Below the pieces are notes generated by a model that made no database searches, was not told where the DNA came from, and was given only the letters and a program-made list of their open reading frames with translations. A stretch of DNA of 59,446 nt from Candidatus Woesearchaeota archaeon (GTDB taxonomy: Archaea > Nanobdellota > Nanobdellia > Woesearchaeales > JAFGLG01), in contig JAFGLG010000008.1 of assembly GCA_016928155.1 (NCBI GenBank), positions 1 through 59,446 of the forward strand. The letters are read 5' to 3'. The translations under genes and the position numbers were made by a program. Shown here piece by piece: positions 15,375 through 23,652 of the stretch (position 1 is the first letter of the stretch; every line of letters begins with the position of its first letter).

Positions 15375-16691
15375 GCCAAGCTCTTCCTTGAGAATCGACC
15401 GGATTTTAAATTTTATCTTTCTTGGCATGTCTGCAGGATAGACCCTGAAGAACTTCTTCATGAGATAATCCTCTTTTGCCATGGCTTCCTTGAGATATCT
15501 CTTCCTGAATACATCCATAAGATAACCTTTTGCGCCATTCCTGTAAGCCATGAGGAAGGCAAGCATCTGCTGCTCCCTGGCCTCAGGAGTCTTCTCATCA
15601 GCATCATCCAGCCTCCTTGAGAAAAGGCTGAAAGAATCTCTATTATCCCTTGAAAGCATGCTCTTCCTGAAACCTATGGTTCTGGGATTGACACCCAAGG
15701 CCTTCAGGAAGATGAAATTCTTTGCGCAGGAAGAGCACTCATGACACCACCTCTTCTCTCCCGTACCAGTAAGGCAATCACAGCTGAACTGATGCTTCGC
15801 AATATCAGGATAACGCGTGTGCAGAACCTTCATCAGGAATATATTCGCCATCGGCCTGATGACACTTGTCACCCTGACCCTGCCTGATGTCATCCTCTGT
15901 ACCATCCTGTCCTGCACTGACTGCCAGTGGGAGGTCTGGTCAAATGAAGGATTCATCAAACCCCTGCTGCCCATCAGCCTGAAATCCAGGTCCTGCTGAT
16001 TCCCGAGCACGACATAACCTGATCGTGTGGCATGCGTGAAAGGAAGCATCATGAAAGCGAAGCCAGTCATCATATGCATATAAGGCAGACAGGTCTCAGG
16101 AACATCCCAGAACTCGAAATCATTGAAACCCTCAAGCTGGTTGTCGACGACAAAACCACCTGCCTTGAACCTCTTCCTGAAAATACCTATCAACCTTTTC
16201 TTGTAGATGTTCTCCTGTCTCACGAGATGGCCGTTTATGTAGACAACAGCAGGATCGAGGCCTATCTCCCTACAGAGAGCAAAAGAAAGCAAGGAATCCT
16301 TGCCAGCAGAGAGAGGGATGACTGCCTTCTCCTCTGGATCAGGGAGGTATGAAGGAGAAATGGTGTCTCCTGAAAAAGTGTACTCCATCGCATTGAACCT
16401 CTCCAGCACAGCCTCTGCAGACTGCCTGTAATCCTCAGTGGATTCAGGGATGCTCTTCCTCATCAGCTCCAGATACCTGTCAAAGAAAAAAGGCCTTGGA
16501 GTCGAGTATTCCACTTTCCTAATCCTGCCAGATGTGATGGGGCCTGCAAGCGTGAGAAGCGCAGCCAATTCCTGAAACAAAAACTTATTATCAGGATAAT
16601 CCTTCCAGACACTGCCCGGAAAAGAGAGGGAAAAATCCCTGCCATGCACAAACCGCAATCCACGGGCAGCATTCCTTATGTCAAGCTCCAT
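15360..16691 (-). CDS. PP-loop (ATP pyrophosphatase) family protein of unknown specificity
   Basis: The 443-residue protein has a clear PP-loop VIPLSAGKDSLLSFAL near residue 130, followed by VVYINGH, and a cysteine cluster CDCLTGTGEKRWCHECSSC at about 308-326 that probably binds zinc. PP-loop enzymes adenylate a substrate oxygen before attack by ammonia or sulfur, and relatives act on tRNA, nucleotides or peptidoglycan precursors. The ATG at 16691 is about 28 bases from AATTATAAAA. A TTG three codons earlier is less likely. Its stop codon lies inside the D-arm of the tRNA-Gly gene on the same strand, so the mRNA and tRNA must share sequence and probably a transcript. The location between a tRNA and a ThiI-like gene hints at tRNA modification. 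Confidence 0.75.
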   Translation of the reverse strand: MELDIRNAARGLRFVHGRDFSLSFPGSVWKDYPDNKFLFQELAALLTLAGPITSGRIRKVEYSTPRPFFFDRYLELMRKSIPESTEDYRQSAEAVLERFNAMEYTFSGDTISPSYLPDPEEKAVIPLSAGKDSLLSFALCREIGLDPAVVYINGHLVRQENIYKKRLIGIFRKRFKAGGFVVDNQLEGFNDFEFWDVPETCLPYMHMMTGFAFMMLPFTHATRSGYVVLGNQQDLDFRLMGSRGLMNPSFDQTSHWQSVQDRMVQRMTSGRVRVTSVIRPMANIFLMKVLHTRYPDIAKHQFSCDCLTGTGEKRWCHECSSCAKNFIFLKALGVNPRTIGFRKSMLSRDNRDSFSLFSRRLDDADEKTPEAREQQMLAFLMAYRNGAKGYLMDVFRKRYLKEAMAKEDYLMKKFFRVYPADMPRKIKFKIRSILKEELGTVVV

Positions 16692-16706
16692 AGAACACAA
16701 AATGAA

Positions 16707-17324
16707 TCAATCATTTTTATAATTTGCTGAGGAAGCGGCAACAAGAGCATCGACATCGAGCCTTGACTCCTCAGACTCGACATCCTCAAGCCTGGAGCCT
16801 GTCATCGGGTGCTTTGGCCCGAGTACAGAGCACATCTCAGGACCCTTTGAAACATCATATGTGCCAATCCTCTTGGCAAATGATATGATCTCATTCTTAT
16901 CAAAACAGAGAACAGGCCTGACCATCTGGATCCTCACAGCAGATGTCGTGGACTTAAGATTTGAGAGGGTCTGCGATGCCACCTGACCTATATTCTCCCC
17001 AGTAATCAGGAAATCAGCGCCAATCCTGTGCGCGAGCTGCTCAGCAATCCTGAACATCATCCTCCTCGTCAGGAGATAGAAAAAACGATGGGAGCACTGC
17101 TTAGCGATCTCGGCCTGGATAAAACCAAAAGGAAGAACAATGAAATCAGAACAGCCTATCTTCCCAGCCAGGATCCTGGATTTCTTCTCTGCAGTGTCAT
17201 CAGTCAAGGGCTCAAGAGAGAAATGGACTGCAACAACCTCAAACCCCTGCCGTCTCATCATGTAGCCGGCGACAGGGCTGTCAAACCCTCCGGACATGAG
17301 CAGTAATCCTTTCATGGCACCCAT
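16707..17324 (-). CDS. ThiI-like PP-loop protein without THUMP domain
   Basis: The 205 residues correspond to the C-terminal adenylation domain of ThiI: LLMSGGFDSPVAGYMM (PP-loop), a central FLITGENIGQVASQTL block, and EMCSVLGPKHP carrying the cysteine where ThiI has its catalytic persulfide residue. ThiI makes 4-thiouridine at tRNA position 8 and supplies sulfur for thiamin. The N-terminal ferredoxin-like and THUMP RNA-binding domains are absent, so another protein must recognise tRNA, or the substrate differs. ACTTTATAATC lies about 26 bases before the ATG. The downstream PP-loop gene begins 15 bases after its stop. Confidence 0.82.
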   Translation of the reverse strand: MGAMKGLLLMSGGFDSPVAGYMMRRQGFEVVAVHFSLEPLTDDTAEKKSRILAGKIGCSDFIVLPFGFIQAEIAKQCSHRFFYLLTRRMMFRIAEQLAHRIGADFLITGENIGQVASQTLSNLKSTTSAVRIQMVRPVLCFDKNEIISFAKRIGTYDVSKGPEMCSVLGPKHPMTGSRLEDVESEESRLDVDALVAASSANYKND

Positions 17325-17342
17325 AACCCATTGGGAAAGAAA

Positions 17343-18971
17343 TCAGATTATAAAGTTTATGATAAAGCCTATGATCCCTGCAAGGGCAAGATATGACAGG
17401 CAGGGGACAAGATTCCGCCTTATGATGGAGCCCTCCCTGTGATGCAGGCCGACAGTCGCTGAAGCTGCAACAATATTGTGGATTGCAATCATGTTGCCGA
17501 CAGCAGAGCCAACAGCCTGCAGGGAGATTATGAGCACAGGGGAAAGTGAGAGAAGCTTAGCTGTGTGGAACTGGAATCCCGAGAAGAAAAGATTGGAGAC
17601 AGTGGATGAGCCGGCCATGAAAGAGCCGAGCCCGCCGATAAAAGGAGAGATGAAGACCCACGCAAAGCCCACTGTCGATGAAAGGAATGATGCCATCATT
17701 ATGGGCATAGAATCAAGACCAATGGAATTCATGTGGGAGTTCTGGAGGAGCTGGACAGTGGCAACAATGAAAATGAGTGCGACAAAAGGCACACCTATCT
17801 TATGCAATGACTCGCCAAAAGCCTCAGAAAGCTGATGCCCAGACATCCTGAAGAAAAAGAAGATGAACAATGCGACAACAATGAAGATGAAACCAGGGAG
17901 ATAGAAAGGAGCCAAAGAATGCGAGATCCCGGTCCCCATGATGGATGAGAAACTGACACTTATGCCCTGCAAAAACCCCTTGATGCCCAAAGAATCGAGC
18001 CTTGTCAGGATAAGCAGGACGCTTATGAGAAGATAAGGAAGTATTGCCCTGAAGACATCATATGAGCCATATGATCTCATCTTGAATGCCTTCTTCTTAG
18101 AGAAATGATAGACCTTCTCCGGAACCAGGAAACCCCTTTTTGTAGTCGACACAAGAATCATCATGCCAATCATGCCGCCGACAAGGGAAGGGAACTCAGG
18201 ACCGAAAAGGACAGCTGTGAGAAGATAAGGCAGGGTGAAGCAGAGACCGGCCCAGACAGAAAAAGGCCACAGGGCCAAGCCCATAGACCATGACTTCTCC
18301 TTGGAAAAATACCTCATGAATACAACGACAACCATCAGGGGAACAAAAGTGCCGATGATGAAATGAATCAGGGCAGAGAGCATCGTGACCTTTGAGAGGA
18401 AGACAGGCAGCGTATAGCCGAAGGCATCAAGCTCGAGCTGAGCAGCAGCGGAATCAAAGACAGATCTTATGCCGATGATTATCGGAGTCCCGACAGCACC
18501 GAATGTGACAGGGGTTGAGTTTGCGATGAGAGCAGAGACCACAGCAGCTATCGGAGAGAACCCCAAAGTCACAAGCAAAGGGGCAGCAAGGGCAGCAGGA
18601 GTGCCGAAACCGGCAGCGCCCTCGATGAAGCTGCCGAAGATCCAGGCGATAAGCAAGAGCTGGATCCTCTTGTCAGGAGTTATCGATGAAAGATATGAAT
18701 CGATTATCTCAATGGCTCCTGCCTTCTGCATGAGCCTGAGGAAGAATATCGCTCCGAAGATGATTATGATTATCTCTATCGACACAAGAAGGCCCTTGAT
18801 TGTGGATGCGCCGATGACACTGAACGGGGATTTCCAGAAAAAAACCAGGATAAGAATCGTCGCAATATATGTCAGTGGCATGGCCTTGAGAGCAGGCCAC
18901 TTCCAGAAAACCATCAGCAGGAATATGAGAATTATTGGTACGAATGACAGGAAAACAAGCAAAGGCTCCAT
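17343..18971 (-). CDS. lctP: L-lactate permease (LctP family)
   Basis: The 542-residue polytopic protein has the family length and hallmark segments, including [20 protein letters not shown] and [27 protein letters not shown]. LctP carriers move lactate or glycolate with protons. Direction is uncertain: a fermentative cell would export lactate, whereas uptake would feed pyruvate metabolism. ATTTTTAAACTG about 26 bases upstream of the ATG lies in the 38-base gap to the lysozyme-like gene, so it has its own promoter although co-oriented. Neighbouring lactate enzymes are not visible. Confidence 0.93.
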   Translation of the reverse strand: MEPLLVFLSFVPIILIFLLMVFWKWPALKAMPLTYIATILILVFFWKSPFSVIGASTIKGLLVSIEIIIIIFGAIFFLRLMQKAGAIEIIDSYLSSITPDKRIQLLLIAWIFGSFIEGAAGFGTPAALAAPLLVTLGFSPIAAVVSALIANSTPVTFGAVGTPIIIGIRSVFDSAAAQLELDAFGYTLPVFLSKVTMLSALIHFIIGTFVPLMVVVVFMRYFSKEKSWSMGLALWPFSVWAGLCFTLPYLLTAVLFGPEFPSLVGGMIGMMILVSTTKRGFLVPEKVYHFSKKKAFKMRSYGSYDVFRAILPYLLISVLLILTRLDSLGIKGFLQGISVSFSSIMGTGISHSLAPFYLPGFIFIVVALFIFFFFRMSGHQLSEAFGESLHKIGVPFVALIFIVATVQLLQNSHMNSIGLDSMPIMMASFLSSTVGFAWVFISPFIGGLGSFMAGSSTVSNLFFSGFQFHTAKLLSLSPVLIISLQAVGSAVGNMIAIHNIVAASATVGLHHREGSIIRRNLVPCLSYLALAGIIGFIINFII

Positions 18972-19009
18972 AACCTGAAAAATTGAAGAACAGTTTAAAA
19001 ATGTTATCT

Positions 19010-20869
19010 TCAGAGAGCATTCCTTGCCTTATGGACCCTGAGATACAATTTCTGACCGGGGAGGATATTATCACCGACAGCACCACCTCTCACATCAACA
19101 ACATCTTTCCCGGCCACTTCAGCAAACCTGTTTCCATTAGAATCATCCAGATTATTGAAATCCCTTGCAATCCCAAAAGGCCATTCACCAGACTGCACAA
19201 TGTGCCTTAATACGATAGTGCCGTTTGGTTTTGTCCTGATATAATCAAATCCTGGCAATGACATTAAATCACTAGCTCTTCCAGGCCTGGATCCGGATTG
19301 TGATGCTGATGCAACGACAGGCACCTCACCATTGACTTCTGCTGAATACATCGCAGCATAATTTGCTGCAGTCTTCTCTGAATATTCACGGATACTACTT
19401 CTACACGACACTGTGAAGTCATTTTCAGCCCTATTAGAAAGCCAGTACCTCGCTGCTTTCCTTGCATGACTCGGCATGTGATGAGCAGTAGCTATGTATT
19501 TGACAATATCATCCTTGTTTGAAGACCAGACACCAGAAAGCGTTGCCAACTCACTCCTGTTCAGAGATCTTATCATATCTGCAAGATTACTGATCGCAAA
19601 GAGATAAGCAGCCTTGTGATGATCATTGCCTCTCAAGTTGATCACACTCCCCGGAATCTGCATCCCACTTGGCAGAGCCGGATTCACAGAGGAAGCACCA
19701 TCACCAGTCCCTGCATTTACAGCAAATGAAGTCCATTGGTATAGACCGAAAGAGGCATATCTGTCATGCATCGCAGGTATCATCTCAAGATACTCCCTGC
19801 CAGCATTCCTCAGGATGAAATCAATAACTGCCTTGTTCAAGTTGCCATCCTTCCCCGGCATAAGCTCAGTGAGAGCATAGCTCAGAAGATCGTGCTCTGT
19901 GAGACCTGCGCTTATTTCCTTCAGCACATCCAATTGATCATCACTCAATCTTTTCCTGCTCTTGACAGTATTCCAATCAATATTATCCCTCACTTCCTGC
20001 ATAGCTTTCCCACATTCACCAAGATAACTTTCAAGTGTCATGGTATGCTTTATCTTTCCACTCTTGTATTCAGCAACATGGGACTTCCAGAACTCATATA
20101 CTGCAGGACTGACCTTCTGCCCATGATTTCTGCACCATCCCTCCTTCTTCGCCAGCATCCTGTCCAGCTGGGCATTGAAATCAACTGAGACTGTTGGGGA
20201 TATAACTCCTGAAAGGCCAGTGTAAAGAGACCACAGTGAACCATCAAGGATATTCCTCCCTACAAGAGCACCAGGTGTGACAGGGTCTCCATTCTGCTTC
20301 ACAGGGTATTCTGGCATAGTCCTATCCTCCATCTCAGGAGGAGGCTGTCCAACCACTTGCTCTACACCAGGAGGCCTCTCAAAAGGCCTCTCAAAAGCAG
20401 AGATTATCCTCTTAGCATCATAGCTGAAGTTCGACATGGCATCCTTAACATAGCCAGAAGAAAGGGCAATGCCCAAACCAGCAATCATCACACCTGTCCT
20501 GAGGCATGAGAGAAGGCTGACTTTCTTACTTTGCTGCTGCCTACGCTTCTGCCACTGCCTTATCTTCCCTGACAAGGGGACAGCGACATACTTGTTGCCT
20601 GCGACAAGGCCTGCGGAAAGGGCTGCATAAGTGCCGGCCATAGCAACTCCTGTATGCGGGGACTCGACTGAACGGTTGACAAGCTCAAGAAGCTGATCAG
20701 AACCGACCAGATAAGCAGTATTCAGGGCTGTCCATGCAAGAGTTGGATCAATATAACTGTCCAGACTGACTTTCCAGCCGGACCTGTAATCCTTGATCCT
20801 CTTGCTTATTTTATAGGTCTTATGAACTGTAGATTCCAGTATTCTGAAAACAACCTCTCCGAGATCCAT
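19010..20869 (-). CDS. Lysozyme-like protein with C-terminal LysM-like domain
   Basis: I recognise no exact family. Counted from the chosen ATG at 20869 (619 residues), a hydrophobic helix lies at about 118-140. A helical domain at about 315-400 contains [11 protein letters not shown], with a candidate catalytic glutamate (E335), followed by [10 protein letters not shown], resembling the Glu then GL(Y/M)Q order of lysozyme/lytic transglycosylase folds. The end carries [16 protein letters not shown] ... [12 protein letters not shown], which fits LysM, a chitin- or peptidoglycan-binding module, with an insertion. A longer frame adds 13 residues, but its ATG lies upstream of the TATA box GTTTATATAC (20891-20900), so the ATG 26 bases after that box is better. 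An 8-4-8 operator sits immediately upstream. It is divergent from a second peptidoglycan-directed gene. Confidence 0.65.
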   Translation of the reverse strand: MDLGEVVFRILESTVHKTYKISKRIKDYRSGWKVSLDSYIDPTLAWTALNTAYLVGSDQLLELVNRSVESPHTGVAMAGTYAALSAGLVAGNKYVAVPLSGKIRQWQKRRQQQSKKVSLLSCLRTGVMIAGLGIALSSGYVKDAMSNFSYDAKRIISAFERPFERPPGVEQVVGQPPPEMEDRTMPEYPVKQNGDPVTPGALVGRNILDGSLWSLYTGLSGVISPTVSVDFNAQLDRMLAKKEGWCRNHGQKVSPAVYEFWKSHVAEYKSGKIKHTMTLESYLGECGKAMQEVRDNIDWNTVKSRKRLSDDQLDVLKEISAGLTEHDLLSYALTELMPGKDGNLNKAVIDFILRNAGREYLEMIPAMHDRYASFGLYQWTSFAVNAGTGDGASSVNPALPSGMQIPGSVINLRGNDHHKAAYLFAISNLADMIRSLNRSELATLSGVWSSNKDDIVKYIATAHHMPSHARKAARYWLSNRAENDFTVSCRSSIREYSEKTAANYAAMYSAEVNGEVPVVASASQSGSRPGRASDLMSLPGFDYIRTKPNGTIVLRHIVQSGEWPFGIARDFNNLDDSNGNRFAEVAGKDVVDVRGGAVGDNILPGQKLYLRVHKARNAL

Positions 20870-20910
20870 GAGGATAATATGCAAAAGGATGTATATAAAC
20901 TTTTTCATAT

Positions 20911-20930
20911 TAATTACTGATTAGTAGTAA
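20911..20930. promoter_or_regulatory. 8-4-8 operator copy C
   Basis: Read on the minus strand the site is TTACTACT-AATC-AGTAATTA, one mismatch per half from the consensus TTATTACT-N4-AGTAATAA. The right half lies 27 bases before the end of the TATA box, against 28 in copy B, so it would control the LysM/lysozyme-like gene. Confidence 0.6.
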
Positions 20931-21143
20931 TAGATTTTATTTTCTATATTGAATCTTAATACCCATTATAAACTACATCCATGATAAACTTAGAGTATCT
21001 GATTGTGCGATTCCCTCAAAAATCTTTGATTTTTGGGGCCCTAAAATTGCAAAGCTATTTTATGGTTTGGAATTAAAAATGACGCCCTGAAGAGCAGGGC
21101 ATTAAACCCCTTGAAATGACAAACGTCATTTTCAATAAGATAG

Positions 21144-21163
21144 TTATTACTTAAAAGTAATAA
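21144..21163. promoter_or_regulatory. 8-4-8 operator copy B (perfect)
   Basis: TTATTACT-TAAA-AGTAATAA is a perfect palindrome. It is followed by AAAATCGAAAATTTTATATA, where ATCGAAAA is in the BRE position and TTTTATATA is the TATA box of the transglycosylase gene starting at 21207. Confidence 0.7.
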
Positions 21164-21206
21164 AAAATCGAAAATTTTATATATCTCAGAATCCGGAAAC
21201 AATGGA

Positions 21207-22571
21207 ATGCACACAAGAAGGAAATTTCTGAGGGATGGCATAGGCCTAGTTGCTTTGCTTACTATGGCCCCGTATGAGATACTTGCAGCAGAACCCAAAC
21301 ACGGATATGCAATACAATACCAGGCAAGCAAGGATTATGGGAGCGCAAAAAAGACCTATGAAAGCCTTACAAAGCTTTTCCCAGACCAGAGCTTCATCTT
21401 AGCCCACATGGACGGCCTGTACAAAGTGCTGAACAACACACCAGCCGACGGCCGGTTCAGGAGCTGCGCAGACACACAGCGCGAGAAGAAGCTCGAGGAC
21501 ATACTGCTCTCTGCGCACGGCATCCGGCTGGAAAGCGAAGTGAAACCGCTCAACATAGACCATGACAGCGACTTCCTGCCTGTGGACATCAGCGACTGCA
21601 AAGAACCGAACGGATACTATGTGATGATCGCATCCAACTCAAACGACTCATATGTGGAGGACAATGTGAGAAGGCTTGCGGAAGCCGGATTCATGAACAT
21701 CAGGCTCATGCCGACAAGACAGAACAGCACAGAATTCACAAGGACCCTTGTCGGAGAGTATGCAGAAGACGAAGGAGCAGAGTCAGCAGCGCTCAGGCTC
21801 TTCAGGATAAAGAGAGGGGAAGAATACTGGCTTGACGACGTGAACATAGTCGGGATCCGCGGAAAGAGATTCAGCTGGATCAGGCCAATGCAGAACCCGG
21901 ATACAGAGAGGATATCCAAGACAAAAGCCGGGCAGAAGAGGATTGGAGGCATATCCATGGAAGAATTCTTCACAAGGGAAGTGGACAGGTACAACATGGA
22001 GAACGGCACTGATTATGACCCCTTCTTTGTAATGGCCTTGGCATACACGGAATCAAAATTCAAGCTTGATGCAACAGGATACAAGCTTGTGAAGGGAAGC
22101 GACGGCAGGCTGAAATATCATCTGGCAAATGGGGAGAGAGTGCCCACAGCAAGAGGCCTGATGCAGGTAAGCATAGACAACCTCAAAAAATACCATGTCA
22201 GGGACTGGAGAGACCCTGGCCAGAACCTGAGGGCAGGCCTGAGCCATATCCAGTATGCTGAAGAGATGTTCAATGATATGTTCAGGGGATTAGGCCAAGG
22301 ATTTTATCAAGGCTGGAGAAAAAACAGGGAGAACAGGATGCTGGTCCTCGGAGCAGCCTATAACGGGGGCGAATACAGGGTTAAGAATATACTTATGGAA
22401 GCCAGGACCCATAAGCTTGATCTGATACTAAGCGATCTTCCTGCTGAAACAAGAAGGCATATAATGACTTTGACAGAACAATATAAGATGCTAAAAGACA
22501 ATAAAGAGGGCACAATAGCATCAAATGAAGTATACCAAAGGACATTCAGGATTCCGGATCCAGTAATGTAA
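21207..22571 (+). CDS. Tat-exported lytic transglycosylase (SLT fold) with SPOR-like domains
   Basis: The N-terminus TRRKFLRDGIGLVALL is a twin-arginine signal, cleaved after about residue 28. Residues about 33-85 and 136-205 resemble SPOR domains (YAIQYQASKDYGSAKKTYESL and YYVMIASNSNDSYVEDN), which bind peptidoglycan glycan chains. Residues about 265-420 are an SLT domain: MALAYTESKFKLDATG with catalytic E282, TARGLMQVSIDNLKKY, and AAYNGGEYRVKNIL, the three standard GH23 motifs. Such enzymes cleave the MurNAc-GlcNAc bond of bacterial cell walls. Pseudomurein lacks that bond, so the expected target is bacterial. The ATG follows its TATA box by about 28 bases (leaderless). An ATG 5 bases upstream reaches a stop after nine codons. 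It carries a perfect operator upstream and is divergent from the LysM gene. Confidence 0.88.
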   Translation: MHTRRKFLRDGIGLVALLTMAPYEILAAEPKHGYAIQYQASKDYGSAKKTYESLTKLFPDQSFILAHMDGLYKVLNNTPADGRFRSCADTQREKKLEDILLSAHGIRLESEVKPLNIDHDSDFLPVDISDCKEPNGYYVMIASNSNDSYVEDNVRRLAEAGFMNIRLMPTRQNSTEFTRTLVGEYAEDEGAESAALRLFRIKRGEEYWLDDVNIVGIRGKRFSWIRPMQNPDTERISKTKAGQKRIGGISMEEFFTREVDRYNMENGTDYDPFFVMALAYTESKFKLDATGYKLVKGSDGRLKYHLANGERVPTARGLMQVSIDNLKKYHVRDWRDPGQNLRAGLSHIQYAEEMFNDMFRGLGQGFYQGWRKNRENRMLVLGAAYNGGEYRVKNILMEARTHKLDLILSDLPAETRRHIMTLTEQYKMLKDNKEGTIASNEVYQRTFRIPDPVM

Positions 22572-22588
22572 TGACTTCTTAGTGACAA
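22569..22588. promoter_or_regulatory. Weaker 8-4-8 operator copy D
   Basis: TAATGACT-TCTT-AGTGACAA keeps the 8-4-8 layout with two mismatches per half, overlaps the transglycosylase stop codon, and is followed by an ATTTATATATAAG TATA-like box at about 22600-22612. It could drive the short structured RNA that follows. This copy is the least certain. Confidence 0.35.
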
Positions 22589-22645
22589 CAAAATAGAAAC
22601 ATTTATATATAAGTTATATCTACTACATAGTAACAAATTCAAATA

Positions 22646-22706
22646 CCCAAGGGCTTTTTCAGATCTTCTGAAAACCCCCCAAAACCTGGCTCTTGGGGAT
22701 TTTTTT
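22646..22706 (+). terminator. Structured element ending in T7: terminator or small RNA
   Basis: CCCAAG (22646-22651) can pair with CTTGGG (22692-22697), enclosing an 8-bp hairpin TTTTCAGA-TCT-TCTGAAAA, and a run of seven T residues follows at 22700-22706. It lies between convergent genes and may end the transglycosylase transcript. Because a TATA box with operator copy D lies 40 bases upstream, it may instead be a small RNA of about 75 bases with its own terminator. Confidence 0.5.
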
Positions 22707-22737
22707 CTTTATCTAAGCAAACAAGACTGACCTGCCA

Positions 22738-23652
22738 TCAGCCTGCGTCCCATTTGTCCATGATATCAGAATGGATGGCCAGGGCCATATCAATCACATT
22801 GTGCGATATGCCGGAATGGGTGACGATGCCGACCAGCTCGCCATTGGCCACCACAACAAGCCTCCTCACATTATGGGTGCGCATGAAATTGCCAAGCTCA
22901 TCAACCTTAGACTCAGGAGAAACAGTGATCAGGGGCGTGCTCATGACTTCAGAGACTCTAGTCTTCTTCGGATCAAGCCTCCTGAAAAGCACCTTCGAAA
23001 TCAGATCCCTCTCAGTTATCATACCGAGAGGACTGTCAGAATCATCCACCACCACGACACAGTTCGTGGATGTGTCAAGTATCCTCAATGCCGCATCATA
23101 GACGGACCCATCAGGCTTCACTGTCTGCATGTCAGTCGACATGATCTCCATGGCCATGTGCTTTATGTCAGGCCTGTCCCTTGTATGGCCGCCGAGCTCA
23201 TAGAACTCCCCTGAGATCTCGTGGAAATCATCCAGGGAAATATCAGACTGCTTCAGCTTCGCATTCAGCTTTTCCAGATAATCTATCGTCGCATTAGCTA
23301 TATCAGTCTGGGTGACAAGGCCCAGAAGCATATTATGATCGACAACAGGGAACCGCCTGATGCTCTTCTCCTTCATCAGCTTTGACACCCTTGTGAAAGG
23401 CATCTCAGGATCGATTATCATCACAGGGCTAGTCATGACCTCCTCGACAGATACCTTGGAAGGGTCCCTGCTCTTGACAATGACTTTGGTGAGCACATCT
23501 GTCTCAGTGATTATGCCCTCAGGTATGTCATCCTTCATGATGATCACACAGCTGATCCTGTGGTTCTTCATAACCTTGACAACATCATCCACATTCGCCT
23601 CCCTCGGCAGGATGGCGATATCCCTAGTCATGATATCCTTTACCTTCTTCAT
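22738..23652 (-). CDS. Protein of four CBS domains
   Basis: The 304-residue soluble protein consists of two CBS pairs (about residues 1-125 and 165-295). Each repeat has the pattern V-x-DIM/EVM, GI(I/V)T-x-(T/S)D, such as IPEGIITETDVLTKV and SPLGMITERDLISKV. CBS pairs bind adenine nucleotides or related ligands and act as energy or metabolite sensors. There is no catalytic domain attached, so it should act on a partner. Its ATG overlaps the stop of the beta-helix membrane protein gene (ATGA), which makes it the last cistron of the surface operon. It is therefore a candidate intracellular response element for the receptor-like protein encoded just before it. Confidence 0.92.
   Translation of the reverse strand: MKKVKDIMTRDIAILPREANVDDVVKVMKNHRISCVIIMKDDIPEGIITETDVLTKVIVKSRDPSKVSVEEVMTSPVMIIDPEMPFTRVSKLMKEKSIRRFPVVDHNMLLGLVTQTDIANATIDYLEKLNAKLKQSDISLDDFHEISGEFYELGGHTRDRPDIKHMAMEIMSTDMQTVKPDGSVYDAALRILDTSTNCVVVVDDSDSPLGMITERDLISKVLFRRLDPKKTRVSEVMSTPLITVSPESKVDELGNFMRTHNVRRLVVVANGELVGIVTHSGISHNVIDMALAIHSDIMDKWDAG

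Larger units (their letters stand above)
20870..21206. promoter_or_regulatory. Divergent promoter region between the two lysozyme-like genes
   Basis: This gap of about 340 bases contains two copies of the same palindrome, one facing each gene, with TATA boxes at about 20891-20900 (minus) and 21174-21183 (plus). Between them are small inverted repeats such as AAAAATC-TTT-GATTTTT near 21018-21030 and a GCCCTGAAGAGCAGGGC hairpin near 21084-21100, which may be terminators or RNA structures. I see no further gene. Confidence 0.6.
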
